The notes below the pieces were generated by a model. The model worked only from the letters and a program-made list of their open reading frames with translations, had not been told where the DNA came from and made no database searches. Both the position numbers and the translations under genes were made by a program. A stretch of DNA of 64,000 nt from Ixodes scapularis (Eukaryota > Arthropoda > Arachnida > Ixodida > Ixodidae): the NCBI RefSeq assembly GCF_016920785.2, contig NW_024609880.1, forward strand, positions 49,314,296 to 49,378,295. The letters are read 5' to 3'. Positions within the stretch are counted from its first letter, which is position 1; every line of letters begins with the position of its first letter. Of this stretch, positions 12,460 through 23,301 are shown one piece after another.

Positions 12460-14135
12460 GAGGGGCAACCAAAAGTACAGGCGACAGTTAGTCTTCGTCG
12501 CTAATATAACGTATGGGCGCAAACACTTGACGACGGTATATGTTAAGGTTCTTGCTTGCCGACCTCTGGCTTGAGGTGGCGGTGGCTCCGCGGTAGGCTC
12601 CGGGGTAGCCGTGTGCGATTCAGGCGTACTTCTCACCACAGGACCTGGTCGGTATGGAGGTCTAACTGGCGAACATTGCTTCATTTGGGTCTCCTGGCCC
12701 TCATGTGAAACACTGACTGTAGAAGGAAGTTCTACAGGATTGTCAGGCAACGAGATCATGAAACTGAGACGCACGAACGAGGGCTTTTCTGTTTCGCCTG
12801 AGTTATACATTATAAGACTGTACCCAATATAACCCGGTGTCTCTGCTCGGCCGGTCACCATCCCGTAACACTTGATGTCTCTGCAGTCGGTGTCCTGGAC
12901 GAAGATATGGAAGTCGTCCGACAGCATGGCGCCGGTCGTAGTTGAGCCGCTGCCGCTCCTTCTAATGGAAATCGGCCTCTGTAATCTGGTCTTGAATCGC
13001 CTGTCCAGGCTGCAGCAGGGCACAAAGCAATGGGGTCCTTGTCCGCAACCGCCTCCACATGAGGATCTATGCCGAACTTGGTCCTGTAGGTCCTGGATCA
13101 CCGCCGTAGGCGAACAGTGAGAGATAGGGATTTTCCACTTTTCTGAGCAGATTCTTGATTGTCTGAACCAGCGGTTCTCAATCATTGATGTTTTGCGGAC
13201 CCCTTGTGGATCAATGCAGATGATGGAGGACCCCGTTTGTGGTGGGGGGATGGGAAATATATAAGTTATGATGAGTTAATAAACAGATAAAGCTAAGGAC
13301 TAGTGTGAAGTAGACTTCTCTGATTGACATACACACGTAAAAACTCAACCGAAAATTGGAACGTTTCTTCTCAGTCTGAAAAAAGTAAATCTTTTATTCT
13401 TGGCTGACTGAGCATAACTAATGATGAAGAGCTTCGCAGATTCCTAGAACGCCTCGCAGACCCCAAAAGGTCCACGGGCCCTCATTTGTGAACCACTGAT
13501 CTGGACCATTCGTTCGGTTTCTCCATTGGCCTGAGAAAATCTGGAACTGCGTGTGACTTGGCAGGACCTATAGTCGCATGCGAAGTCTGAGAAACGCTTT
13601 GGCGCATACTGGGGGCCGTTATCGGAAATCACTTTTTCTGGGATTCTATGTTGTGAAAAAATGCTTTTCAAGCAGTGAATCACAGCTTCTGCGGTGGTTG
13701 AGAAAATATCCATGACTTCCGGGTAACGAGACCTGTAATCCACTACCAAAACGTATTGGCGATTCTGAAGTTCATACAGGTTTGTTACGACGAGCTGCCA
13801 CGGACGGGTGGGAATCAGAGTAAAAAGAAGAGGTTCAGCTCGTTGCTATTGTACTTCCCGGCATATATCACACTTCTCCATAGTTGAAGAGAGTCGAGAA
13901 CAAGGCCGGGCCGCCAGACAGACTCCCTTTCCAGGGACCTGCACTTGGAGAGTCCCAGATGTCCGTCGTGGAGGCGCTTCGATACATCTTGGCGCAGTTC
14001 CTCGGGGTTGATCAGTCACTTGCCTTTGAGCAGAAGCCCTTCACTTCAAATGATTGTGTAACGCCCCTGCCAGAAAACACCTAGCCCTGGCGGCAATGAT
14101 GTCCTTCTCGGCCATCCGGTTGTGCAGTATCGAAG
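12460..14135 (-). pseudogene. Integrase and C-terminal pol tail of element A (broken)
   Basis: From 14100 downwards on the minus strand a degenerate HHCC region is visible (LHDGHLG and CDICREVQ near 13990-13870). It is followed by the catalytic core in the frame 13749-13507: VDYRSRYPEV with the first D, VISDNGPQYA with the second D, and NGETERMVQ with the E. The frame stops where the hAT MITE enters after MVQ and resumes at 13168 with TIKNLLRK. Below 13060 a proline-rich C-terminal tail leads to about 12500. Several frameshifts separate the pieces, so no functional integrase is possible. Confidence 0.75.
13169..13498. mobile_element. hAT MITE in integrase, 330 bp
   Basis: The termini CAGCGGTTCTCAA and TTGTGAACCACTG are inverted repeats of the widespread hAT type CAGNGGTTCTCAA. 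The flanks GTCTGAAC (13161-13168) and ATCTGGAC (13499-13506) match at 6 of 8 as an aged 8 bp duplication. The insertion splits the integrase reading frame exactly between MVQ and TIKN. It has no coding capacity. Confidence 0.85.
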
Positions 14136-14141
14136 CAGCAG

Positions 14142-15527
14142 CTAGCAGGTCGGGTCGCGACGATGAGCTTCCTGGATTTTCTGCCACAACCCGTTGTGGT
14201 TACCTTGCAAGATGCCATGGGCATATGCAGTAAACTCGCCGTCTGTCAGGGCGTCTTTCGGAACAGACGGCGCTGGGAGAGGAGTACCTGAGAGTGTGTC
14301 GGCTGTTGCGATCACCTTGCCAGGCATGTGAACTATCTTGAAGCGGAACAGCATCAAACGTATCCTGAACTGCAGGAGATGCGGGGGAAGCGCATCCAAT
14401 GCAGGCTTGCCCAGCAACGTGACCAAAGGTTAGTGTTCTGTTTGAAATGTGGTCTCCGACCCCACGAGGTAGTCTGAGAACCTTCCTGCTGCCCAGGTGA
14501 GCGCGAACGCCTCCATTTCGATTTGTGCGTAATGTTTCTCGGCTAATGCAAAGGTACAAGACGCAAAGGATACTGGTCTTAATTGGCAGTCTGATTGGAC
14601 TTGCCAGAACGCTGCTACAAGGCCGCAGGAAGTAAAGCCCGGAGACAATACGGTTTGCAGCTTTGTGTTGTACTTGGCGGCACATGTGGTCGCGCAGACG
14701 AGTGTCTTGAGAGCTTGTAGCGACTGCTCTTATGGTGGACCCCAAGCGTAAGTGGAGCTCTTGTAGAGCAGTTCCCGCAAGGGTGCTGTGGTAGTTGCAA
14801 TGTCAGGCAAAAATCGAACAAGGTGGTTGGCCATACCAAGAATGCGTCGCACACCTGAGACATCCTTTGGTACTTTAAGATCCCGGATCACTTGCACGTT
14901 CCTCCGGTCAGGTCTGATCCCGTGTTCATCAATGGTGTGTCCGAGTAAGATCAGTTCTTTAACGCCGAGCACATACTTTGCAGGACTGAGAGTAACTCCG
15001 GCCGCTTTCAGGCACTTTAGCGTGTTCTCCACGTTGCGGTCGTGTTCTTCAGTGTTATTACGAGAAACTAACACGTCGTTTATCATGTTGACAACGCAGG
15101 ATAGTCTGCTCGGGAGTTACTGCATTTGCTTGTAAAAGTGTTCAAGAGCTGATGTGATGCCAAAAGGTAACCGTGTAAATCAGCACCTTCCCAAAAATGT
15201 TGTATGTTCTTGGGACTCTGGATCCCATTTGACTTGGTAAAATCCGGCATTTCCATCTAATTTTCAAAAACGCGCGAGCCTCCTCGAGCAGTGCAAGAGA
15301 ATCGTCGACAGTATAGGCGAAATGAAGCGCTCTCGCAGTACCCCAGCGTTCAGTTGGGTGAGGTCCACACACACCCGCACTTCCCCTATGGCTTCAGCAC
15401 AGGAACAATACCAGTGCACCAGGCTGTAGGATTCTTCACAGGTCGGATGATTCCCTGCTGTTCCATTTTTTTTTCAATTATTTTGCCACTGCGGCCCGTA
15501 AAGAAATCGGCGCTCGGCGGGTTATGA
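14142..15527 (-). pseudogene. Reverse transcriptase / RNase H of element A (broken)
   Basis: Pieces in several frames follow Ty3 pol order. The N-terminal RT motif MEQQGIIRPVKNPTAWCTG lies at about 15460-15400. A damaged middle (DDSLALLEEARAFLK) is near 15310, and the palm motif, degenerate as MINDVLV where YxDD is expected, is at 15086. After it come LKAAGVTLSPAKY and the thumb. RNase H remnants follow at 14648-14430 (LAEKHYAQIEMEAFALTWA) and 14426-14300 (FRFKIVHMPGKVIATADTLS). At least four frame changes and an altered catalytic motif show loss of function. Confidence 0.8.
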
Positions 15528-15719
15528 TCAGGGCGTACGAGCAGCCGTTGGATCCAACTTAATTGTGTAAGTGCCGGAGAACGTTCCGAGAACCGTAAGC
15601 ACTTCTGGTAAACGTCGTTGCCACTCTGGGCTGGTGCTTGCGACGCCGTCGACGAACGTGACCATGCCCAGAGATTCGATGGCAGGGAGACCAAGCAAAA
15701 CAGAACGTGAAGTCTTGAC
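15528..15719 (-). pseudogene. C-terminal part of element A protease, downstream of the hAT insertion
   Basis: The frame begins exactly at the target duplication GTCTTGAC and reads TSRSVLLGLPAIESLGMVTF, the end of a retroviral-type aspartyl protease domain leading into RT. It continues the frame broken at 18193, where VAEQVFYVVKT is the last coding part before the insertion. It ends with a TGA at 15528, a few codons before RT. Confidence 0.7.
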
Positions 15720-16375
15720 TAGGGATGTCGCGAACCACCCTAGGTTCGATTTCGAAAGGTTTCGATATTTGCGAAGCGAACTAAGGTTCGATTTCGAAAA
15801 ATTTCGATATTTTCGTACCGACCAAGGTTCGATTTCGAAAAATTCGCAACTTTTGTCCACAGCGGAGTTTCGAATTCGAAAATTTCGAAGCTTTCACGGT
15901 TTCTAAAATTTCGAATTCGAATATTTCGAATATTTTTTTACTTCAGGTTCGATAAATTCGAAGATTTCGAAATTCTTTGTAAAAAAAATTCGAAAACTTC
16001 GAACGCTTCGAATTTTTATAGACATGAAGTTCGAACAATTCGAAGATTTCGAATTTCTTTTGGCTTAAAGTTCGAAAAGGTCGAAAGTTTCGATTCTCTT
16101 TTAACGCTACATTCAAAAAAAAAAAAAAAAAAACTTCGAAGATTTTGAATTTTTTTTCTAATCCAAGTTTTCAAAGTTTGAAGTCCGATTTTCAAGTTTT
16201 TCTACAGTTTCAGTTTCAAATAACGTTTTCACGACTCGCTTGTTTTCACAAAATCAAGTTTAGAAAAGTTAGGGTGTGATACCTAGATTCTGCGGAGTTG
16301 GTAAGGCAATTAAATGAGACGACGAGTGTCCCGGACGTGCTAGAATATTTGCCAGTGCAGAATTGTGACCGCCAG

Positions 16376-16409
<34 letters not shown>

Positions 16410-18185
16410 GGGGGGGGGGGGGGGGGTCTTTATCACGCAGTAGTGATTGCACGAAAACACTGTTTTACGAGACTCATCCAGTTCGAAACGGCCAGGGGCG
16501 AGCAGGAGGTTGAGGCTCAGAAAAACCTTGAAGCGACCTGGCAAACTAGCTCGCCACCCCTTGCACGCTGGTAGTAATCCGATCCGGTGAAGTTTATAAT
16601 TGTCCTGGAGGTTTATTTTCTGGGACGGAGGAATCGCCTCGCAGAAAGCACAAAAGCCGACACAACTCGAGGTCGAGGAGCGTTCTACCATACAAGTGGC
16701 GTCGGAAGAGGAAAAACGGGGGGAAAGAGGGTAGCGGGGGGGGGGGGGGGGGGGGGGGGGGGGGAAGGGCTTCAGCCTCCTTTTTTCCCTTGCAGGTATT
16801 TCGGACTGTTAAAGAAAACAATACGGGGAAAGAGGGCGTGGTCGAGCTTATTTTAATCTGAAATTATTTATGCATATGTATAGCTACTGTCGCTCTTCAC
16901 TACATAAAAGGTTGCGTAGATGGTCACTGTTAGAAACTCGTTGTCAGAAGGCACTGCTCGTCACATGCTTAGTGGTTCGGAAGTTCAAAGCTGTCTTTTC
17001 GACCTAAACACCTGTGCCGATAGTAACAAAAGAAAAAAAAAAGAATAAATGCGGGAATAAAAAGCAGGAGAAAAAAAAAACTATCAAGAATTCGTCGGAA
17101 GTGTTCTATTCGTGCATATTCAGAGGTTCAGAACTTCGAAACAAGTTTCTTTTACCAAAATGTGTACAGGCTAAAAGAAACACGTCCCAGGAACGTGAAG
17201 CGAAAAAAAAAAAAGTTTTCTTTTAATGACGTGCTGAACTTGAACACTACTAGAAATCTTCTGCAATGAGTTAATTTATTCCTTAACGTGAAAAAACAAT
17301 AAATATATTATTTTGTATTCTGCAGATGGCAATGATATGTACTGCCTGTGGTGCTAATTTAAATGCGATACCTCAAACAACTTAGACGAAAATAAATATC
17401 AAGTTTAGGTCATAATTGCATGCAGATACATGTTTGGACATTTCTTCGAAACTCACGTTGAATAACAATAATCACATCTTAAGACGGCACTTACCTGTAG
17501 CTATACATAGATCATTCTTAAAAAAGTATAACATATCTACCATAAATAGCTCCGGCTGCAGCGTGCTTCAAATCTGGCACAAACGATAATCGTCAAAAAC
17601 CCGTCGTGTCGTCCGTCCTCGCCCCTTCGGGGATTTATTTCTTTAAACCTAAGCATGCCAGAACATTGAAATAAATGACATTGTCTTTCGTAAGGAACGC
17701 AGCACCGCGTGTAAAAGTTCGAGAAAAAAAAATTACGAATGTACCCCACTCCTTGAAATCAAATGAAACCGGCCGCCGGTCTTTCGAAGTTCGACGAACG
17801 TCGAACTTTTACCCTAAAAGTTCGAAGTTCGTCGAACTTCTGACTTTTCAGAATTCGAAAGTTCGAAACTTTTCGAATTTCCTGATAAATAAGTTCGAAA
17901 GTTAGAAATTCATCGAATTTTTTGATCAGACAAGTTCGAAAGTTCGACAAGCATCGAACCTTGCAGCGCAATAAGTTCGAAAGTTCGAAAAAGATCGAAT
18001 TTTTTAGCGTAATAAGTTCGACGGTTCGAAAAGCGTCGAACTTCTTAGCTTAACAAGTTCGAAAATTCGACCTCCGTCGAATTTTACGATATAGACAATT
18101 CGAAAAATCGAAATCTTTCGAACCTTTCGAACCGCTTGATTCGATCATCGAAACTTCGATTCGAAAAAAGTTCGCGGCATCCCTA
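15720..18185. mobile_element. hAT element, 2466 bp, inserted in element A protease
   Basis: The perfect 8 bp duplication GTCTTGAC flanks it at 15712-15719 and 18186-18193. The termini TAGGGATGTCGCGAAC and GTTCGCGGCATCCCTA are inverted repeats with one mismatch. Both arms (15735-16215 and 17775-18175) are dense in TTCGAA and TTCGAAATTTCGAA words, which are palindromic and probably transposase-binding subterminal repeats. The core is AT-rich with two long homopolymer tracts and no transposase frame, so it is non-autonomous. Its perfect duplication implies it is younger than element A. Confidence 0.9.
16376..16426. repeat. C32 run followed directly by G19
   Basis: Thirty-two C are followed without a break by nineteen G, a fold-back homopolymer. 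A second G29 run lies at 16736-16764. Lengths are likely unreliable in any assembly. Confidence 0.9.
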
Positions 18186-18193
18186 GTCTTGAC

Positions 18194-18430
18194 TACATAA
18201 AACACTTGCTCAGCAACCTTGTCCTTCCATCGTAGCTCGGCGCGTAACTTGCCCAGGACGTTGAGACGCTGTTCGCTCGGGCCTGGCGAAATTTCGTTTG
18301 CTTTTTAGAGAGGACGCGGAACGCCGGGAAAAGATGCTACAGCACCGCCGATACTTCGGCACCGGAGTCCACCTTCGCTGACAAGGGCACACCGTTGACA
18401 GCTACTTTAGCGAACCGTGACTTCTTCTCG
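18194..18430 (-). pseudogene. N-terminal part of element A protease
   Basis: On the minus strand KVAVNGVPLSAKVDSGAEV carries the retroviral aspartyl protease motif DSGAEV (18355-18372). A TAG soon follows, then a frame change, then LGKLRAELRWKDKVAEQVFY up to the hAT target site. The active-site Asp is retained but the domain is broken by mutation as well as by the 2.47 kb insertion. Confidence 0.75.
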
Positions 18431-18496
18431 TCCGGCTTGCTGATAGAGTCAAGAAGCTAGGCGTCACTAACCTCTTAGACTGACGAAATGGAACGT

Positions 18497-19370
18497 CTAT
18501 CCTGGTGACCCCGCTGCGGTTTTTTTGCACAACCTCGCGAAGTATCCGTGATCGTTACAGTTGAAACATGTCACACCGGACGCCGTGCATTTGGAACGGG
18601 GGTGAGCTTTCTGCCCGCAAAAGTTGCAAGGCGAGCTGCCGGTGTGCAAATGGCCTTTGGAGCTGTCCAGCCGTCTCAAAGGCTGCTGCGTATGTAGTAC
18701 TTGGCTCGGAACACTGCCTTTCTTTCGGCGAAACACTGCGTCCAAGTTGGCGTCGTCGGAGCGCGCTGCCGTCGGTGTCTTGTCGCCGTGAAGTACCTGC
18801 TCTTGGCGATGGACAGTCTCCCAAAGCCGCGCCTTCGCCAGAGCTATAGTCTTGTGCGTCAGATCGGAGTCCATTTGAAGGTGCCCAAGAATGAAGAGGT
18901 CGCGCCTCATGCGGTCTGTGAGGTCGAAGACACATTTCTCCTCTATTTGAAGAGCAGATGCGTACTGATCTACCTTTTCTCTGGCCTTTTGTATCCGCCG
19001 ATGGAAACAAGCGCCGTCGTAGACCGCATTGGGCACCTGCTTAAAGTGATCGTCAAAACGCGCTTCAACGCTAACTTGTCGCTTCCGCGTCTCCGAACCG
19101 GAAGGAGTTCAAAAGCTTCCTTGCTTGGCGTGTCATAGTACAGAGAAAAGTGCATACTTGCACGTTTTCGGGGCTGACGCAGAGTCCGGACACCAGTCTG
19201 TAGTTTTCGAACTCCTCGATCCAGTCAAGCCAGTCTACTTTGTTTTGTAAGTTGAGCGGGTTAGGGGGGCGCACGGCGAACCCTGAAGATTGCGACGGGA
19301 CGGGCGCAGTGGAGCTCGTCGGACATGTTCGCGTACTTCCAGCGAATACTGGCAAATCACTCAAGATCTT
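18497..19370 (-). pseudogene. gag of element A (frameshifted)
   Basis: Two frames together give a Ty3 gag. The first (from about 19345) reads LNLQNKVDWLDWIEEFENY, the capsid-type start. The second (19036-18497) carries DLTDRMRRDLFILGHLQ and two zinc knuckles, CNFCGQKAHPRSKC and CFNCNDHGYFARLC (CX2CX4-5HX4C form, the first with an unusual spacing). A frameshift separates them near 19070, and a second lies near the presumed start codon. It would package element RNA if intact. Confidence 0.8.
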
Positions 19371-19383
19371 ACTTCTGACACCA

Positions 19384-19751
19384 TGCGCTGTCAACCCTAG
19401 CCCTAAACGCTAGCCCTAAGTACTATAATGTGACGAATTGGGCTAGTTGGTTTCATGTCAATATCTTGGGAAGGAACAGCAGCAAAAAAACTTGGACAAG
19501 GGTAAAGAAACACACGACAGGCCAGTGCCGTCTGTCGTGTGTCGGTTTTTCACCCTTGTCCAAATTTTTTTGCCGCTGTTCCTTCCCAAGAGCTAGCCCT
19601 AAGGCATTGTCCGGGTGAGCCCCGGGAGAGAAGCGAGCACGCACGACCAACCGTGACGGAAGGAGAAATTTGAATGCAAAACACCCGTGGCGTGGTGGCG
19701 CTGCAGGCTGCAGCACACGTCTGTAGAAAGCGCGCCGGCACTGGCACGACA
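19384..19751 (-). repeat. 5' LTR of element A, split by a hairpin element
   Basis: The minus-strand LTR runs from TGTCGTGCCAG to TTGACAGCGCA and is followed by the primer-binding site. The 171 bp at 19421-19591 is foreign and flanked by a 12 bp duplication of LTR sequence. Confidence 0.8.
19421..19591. mobile_element. Hairpin element with a 12 bp target duplication (Penelope-like?)
   Basis: It is flanked by GCTAGCCCTAAG at 19409-19420 and 19592-19603. It begins with an AT-rich leader, then TTGGGCTAGTTGGTTTCATG, then a long hairpin whose arms are CTTGGGAAGGAACAGCAGC and its inverse, with TTGGACAAGGG further in. The element at 37829-38011 has the same plan and an 11 bp duplication. The target duplication length and terminal hairpin fit a retroelement of the Penelope-like type, but this assignment is uncertain. 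Confidence 0.6.
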
Positions 19752-20017
19752 TATCTGACCTCAAATTTTTTCGGTGGATACACCGAAGCAAGCTTTACTC
19801 GGTACCCGCACAGTTTTCTAGTTTATGCGCATTACGGAGACCCGAAACGCAAAATTCGAGATATCCGAACTAATTACAGCAAGCAACCATTAAATTATCA
19901 TACTAGTAAACTATTAGATTGCCCAGGTATCGATACTGATTACAGTACCCCGTTTCCTAAGTTAAAACTAGACTGCAGACGATCCCTTGTTTGCAGTGAT
20001 ATTGCCTTTTTGATTTC
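19752..20017. other. Short interval between elements, no feature
   Basis: AT-rich sequence with a minor open frame; no homology or repeat noticed. Confidence 0.3.
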
Positions 20018-20021
20018 TTAA

Positions 20022-21145
20022 AGGGGCGGTGCAGCGATATTCAATTGGAATGTTTTTCTCTTTACACGAGCTTACTGGCAGTAGTCGGACTCAGGACTAC
20101 TCGCACGCAACGCCACTGGCCAAGAAACTCCTTTGTTGCGCTGTAATTTCGAGGACTAAACCAAATACTTTGATAGGGTGAATACATTCCACTCCTCTCA
20201 AATACAATAGCCTCGGCGCGGACAGGTTTTCTGGGCTTGGCGAGAGCCATCTATCGTCGGGGAGGTCTCGGCTATCGATGATATTGATGTTCTACATACC
20301 AAATTCATTGTTGTGGAAATGCGCGAGACACGTGCCGCGCGCCGCTTTTAAGGATAACATGGCGTCTAAACTCTAGCTCAGTGGTGCGCTAAATACTTTG
20401 CTGCGCTGTGCCGCCATGATCTTCCCAAGGGTCGCACGTGCCTCGTGCATCGACACACCTTGCGCTACTTTTGAAACATGAAGGGGCTTCAGGTGGAATC
20501 GGAGACGACACCGCCGCGGCCACCGCGAACACGTGCACATGCGCGTGGACTGAGGCGGACCTCCCCTCCGCCAGGGCTGGATTCGGCGCTGTAGGCGTTC
20601 TGTCTAATGCAAATGAGCAGAGTGGAATGTATTCCCCCTAGTAAAGTATTTGACTAAACTGAGTGTTTTCATTCAATCTCTCCTTCGCAAAACCTGGTGA
20701 CGTAGCTGGGCGGTAGCAGTACCGCCCAGTGACGATATTTGAATGCGGCTCATAGATTGGACCCGAGCATGGCGTGGACACTCGATTTGAGCTCGTGATA
20801 ATTACTAGCTCGAGAAGCATTCGGGTAGTGTCCTGTGTCCAATCGCTGCAATGACGACAACAGCCGAACCATAACAATGTCTGGAACTCAGCGCGTGTCC
20901 TGTGCCTTGCCAACCCCAGCGCATGGCTATGATCAACATTGGCGGCATATAATCGGCTCCAGATCACGTGGCCGCTTGTTCTGGCTGCGAGTTGAGGGGG
21001 TGAACTCTGCTCGTTTTTCTTTATTTTTTTCTGCGACTTCGATTGCGTGGGGTGAAAAACGAACGGGTATTTCATAAGTCATTAACGTCAAGGATCCGTT
21101 CTAAGCGGTATTTGCGCAAAATACAAAAATCGTTGCATTGCCCCT
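20022..21145. mobile_element. TTAA-flanked element, 1124 bp
   Basis: The termini AGGGGCGGTGCAGCGA and TCGTTGCATTGCCCCT are inverted repeats flanked on both sides by TTAA (20018-20021 and 21146-21149). Subterminal DNA also contains inverted pieces, for example GAATACATTCCACTC near 20180 and its near-inverse near 20627. TTAA flanks fit piggyBac-type insertion, but a TAA target (PIF/Harbinger) cannot be excluded because TTAA contains TAA. A segment at 20930-21010 (GATCACGTGGCCGCTTGTTC) is shared with the hAT at 34415. No transposase frame was seen. Confidence 0.7.
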
Positions 21146-21149
21146 TTAA

Positions 21150-22984
21150 GACAATATAATCATTATATAATTTTACGATATACATTTTTCTTCTTTATTG
21201 TTATATAATCTGGGTTGCCTCGGTTCAGTATTTTTTGGTACAAATTGATGTCTATGTTTGTGTCCCTTTTGTACGTCTGCAGTGTCACCTACATGATATT
21301 TCATATTGGGTTGTTTATACACATATACTTTTTGAACGAACATTGCATGATTATTGTACTCCCATGTATTTGAGAGCGTGTATATTTTGAATTATTGTAG
21401 CTGCTGCAACGTGACTTGAAGAAGGGCGTCCGCTCGAAACACTGTGTGTTCTTCCCCGTCCACGTGCCTGTTTAGCGTAGCACAATCATATAACCTTTGC
21501 GATTTCTCAGACAAGGGTTGTATTGTATGCCTACATTGTGTATGCATTTCTAAACTTTTGAGTTGAATTTAGGGGCAGAGGCGCTGTCAGGCGCCATGCC
21601 CTTTTCTCTACCCCCTCAGCACATGGCATCCGCAACACACACACATAAAAAAGTTGTCTTCGGCAGCACTTACAAATGCAAGGTCGCGCGCGTGGTTTTT
21701 TGAAAGCGTTGTCTACGTGCGAGCGCTCCCGCACACAAAGCATTCGGATGATCCGTGCTCTTGCGCTCGTGCCATTCTCAGCACTGAAGCCAACTTTTAA
21801 GAGGGAGTATGGTTGTTTTAAAACATGAATTTGTTGGGACGGAACCTCCTGATCCCAGAAATCTGTCTGTCGTTCCGTGCATTTCACGCTAAATTCAGCG
21901 CAGAAATGGACGTGACGTGACTCGATATCACGTTATCTGATGTCACGTGACCTCAGTTCAGTTTCCCCGCTAAATTTCGCGGAAAATTTATATCAACAGA
22001 GTTTCCCCTCTAAATTTAGGTGTGCTTTTGCATCATGCGGCCCGCATGCAAACTCACCTTCCCTGCTAAATTTAGCGGGGAAATTGAAGTCACGTATCCT
22101 ATGCACCAATTCAATTTCACTTCACAAGTGTACCGAATTCTTTCTCCTAAGAGAGAACACACTCATTATTCTAAAGTAAACGTAAATTATTCGATTTTTG
22201 CTGGGAGATCAACCACGATTCGTACGCGAGTTTGAAGATAAGATTAAATTGCATTCCCAAACAAACGTCACAACGAGCTCTGTGCGTTACACACACACAC
22301 GTACGAGTGAAATAGTTAACGAGTGCGTGGAACGTTACGAGCGGCGCAGATAGAGCCCCATAATGAAACTTCGCCAGATGTTTTGCACATGATCTCCATG
22401 TTGTCTGAAATTGGTCGTCCTGAATAAAGCGAGACAAAAAGAAAGAAAGAAAAAGAAAAAGCAAAGAACGAAAAAAGAAAGAGGGAGAAAGAGAGTTTAA
22501 GAAACGCATGGTTATTACGTTCTGGCTTGTTGTTGAGTGAGCTGTCGCGTGTCTGGCCCCCAGTAATGGGCCAGCTTGAACTCACAGAAACAGATGATGA
22601 AAGGATGGGGCAAGACGAAACAGCTGACTGACACTTTGCTTTAGTACACTTCGTATGCGTAATTGTATTTTTACGAGCTTCTTCCACGAGCCTTTTCACA
22701 AGCTTTCCACAGGCATTTTCGCAAGCTTTCACAATATTTCACGAGCAAGAACATTCAAGTCGTTGGTTCAACACCAGGCAAATAATTTTTTATGTGCGGA
22801 AGAGTTATACATTTTTTTCACCAAGCTTCTCCACAACCTTTCTCGCAAGCTTTCACAAGCAAGAACATTCAAGTAGTTTGCTCAGCTGCAAACAAAGCAT
22901 ACTGTGTGTGCAGAAGAGTTAACCAGTCAACAAACCAGATTAAAACATGCGATACTTCCCAGAGAACGATATGCCCAGTGCCAA
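21150..22984. other. Intergenic: palindromic boxes and a degenerate tandem duplication
   Basis: No host gene is seen. 21880-22115 repeats the CGCTAAATTTAGCG plus GTCACGTGACC box pattern of 3784-4120. 22676-22924 is a degenerate tandem duplication (GCAAGCTTTCACAA, AGCAAGAACATTCAAGT and GCGGAAGAGTTA/GCAGAAGAGTTA occur twice, about 120 bp apart). 22430-22500 is purine-rich. At 21413-21450 the text CTTGAAGAAGGGCGTCCGCT is reminiscent of Penelope-like 3' regions but is only suggestive. Confidence 0.4.
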
Positions 22985-23301
22985 ACAGGAATTGTTGATC
23001 ACATTCCCCTTTTGTGCGGTAAATGTTGCATTGGCGAAACAGACAGTTGCATAAACGACATAATTAGAGAATATCTTTGAAGAGCACAGTAGCACGCCAT
23101 TTACCAGCTCATTGCAAGACAGGCAAATGCAGTGCAGCATTCAGCAACATCACCACTCTGGCAACAAACAGGATTCCTTTCGCACATCAGATGCTCGAGG
23201 CAGTGTCTATCGAAGAACACGCGGAGGAACACGTTAGCACCTAGTCAGTCACTATCCGCACCAAAGAAAAACAGTATTTGCGGTGTGCCACGCCAAGATA
23301 A
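22985..23301 (+). pseudogene. Penelope-like GIY-YIG endonuclease remnant
   Basis: The first frame (22985-23080) reads GIVDHIPLLCGKCCIGETDS then INDIIREYL, which matches the start of the Penelope-type GIY-YIG domain (family pattern: IPLxCGKxYIGxT, then a conserved LNxRLREH-like helix). A TGA follows. A second frame (about 23130-23301) reads TTLATNRIPFAHQMLEAVSI and EEHVST with an internal TAG, matching the C-terminal half with its LEAxxI helix and CVSxPS-like segment. A frameshift and two stops separate the parts. The reverse transcriptase portion is not visible upstream. Confidence 0.65.

Larger units (their letters stand above)
12257..19751 (-). mobile_element. Decayed Ty3-type LTR retrotransposon (element A) with three nested insertions
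   Basis: The order on the minus strand is 5' LTR (19384-19751), primer-binding site TGGTGTCAGAAGT (19371-19383), gag with two CCHC knuckles, protease, RT, RNase H, integrase, polypurine tract GAAGAAAGGGAAA (12444-12456) and 3' LTR (12257-12443). The flanks AGATA and ATATA agree at 4 of 5 positions as a target duplication. It was later interrupted by a hAT MITE (13169-13498), a 2.47 kb hAT (15720-18185) and a hairpin element (19421-19591). Removing these leaves about 4.5 kb, slightly short for a Ty3 element. Frames are broken many times, so it is dead. The gag style (EFENYRLVSGL) resembles arthropod Mag-like elements; the clade is an inference. Confidence 0.85.

Noticed and set aside
12289..13185. 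298-codon open frame as a single protein
   Set aside because: It crosses the hAT MITE end, an integrase tail in another frame, and the 3' LTR; only its middle is a real pol remnant.
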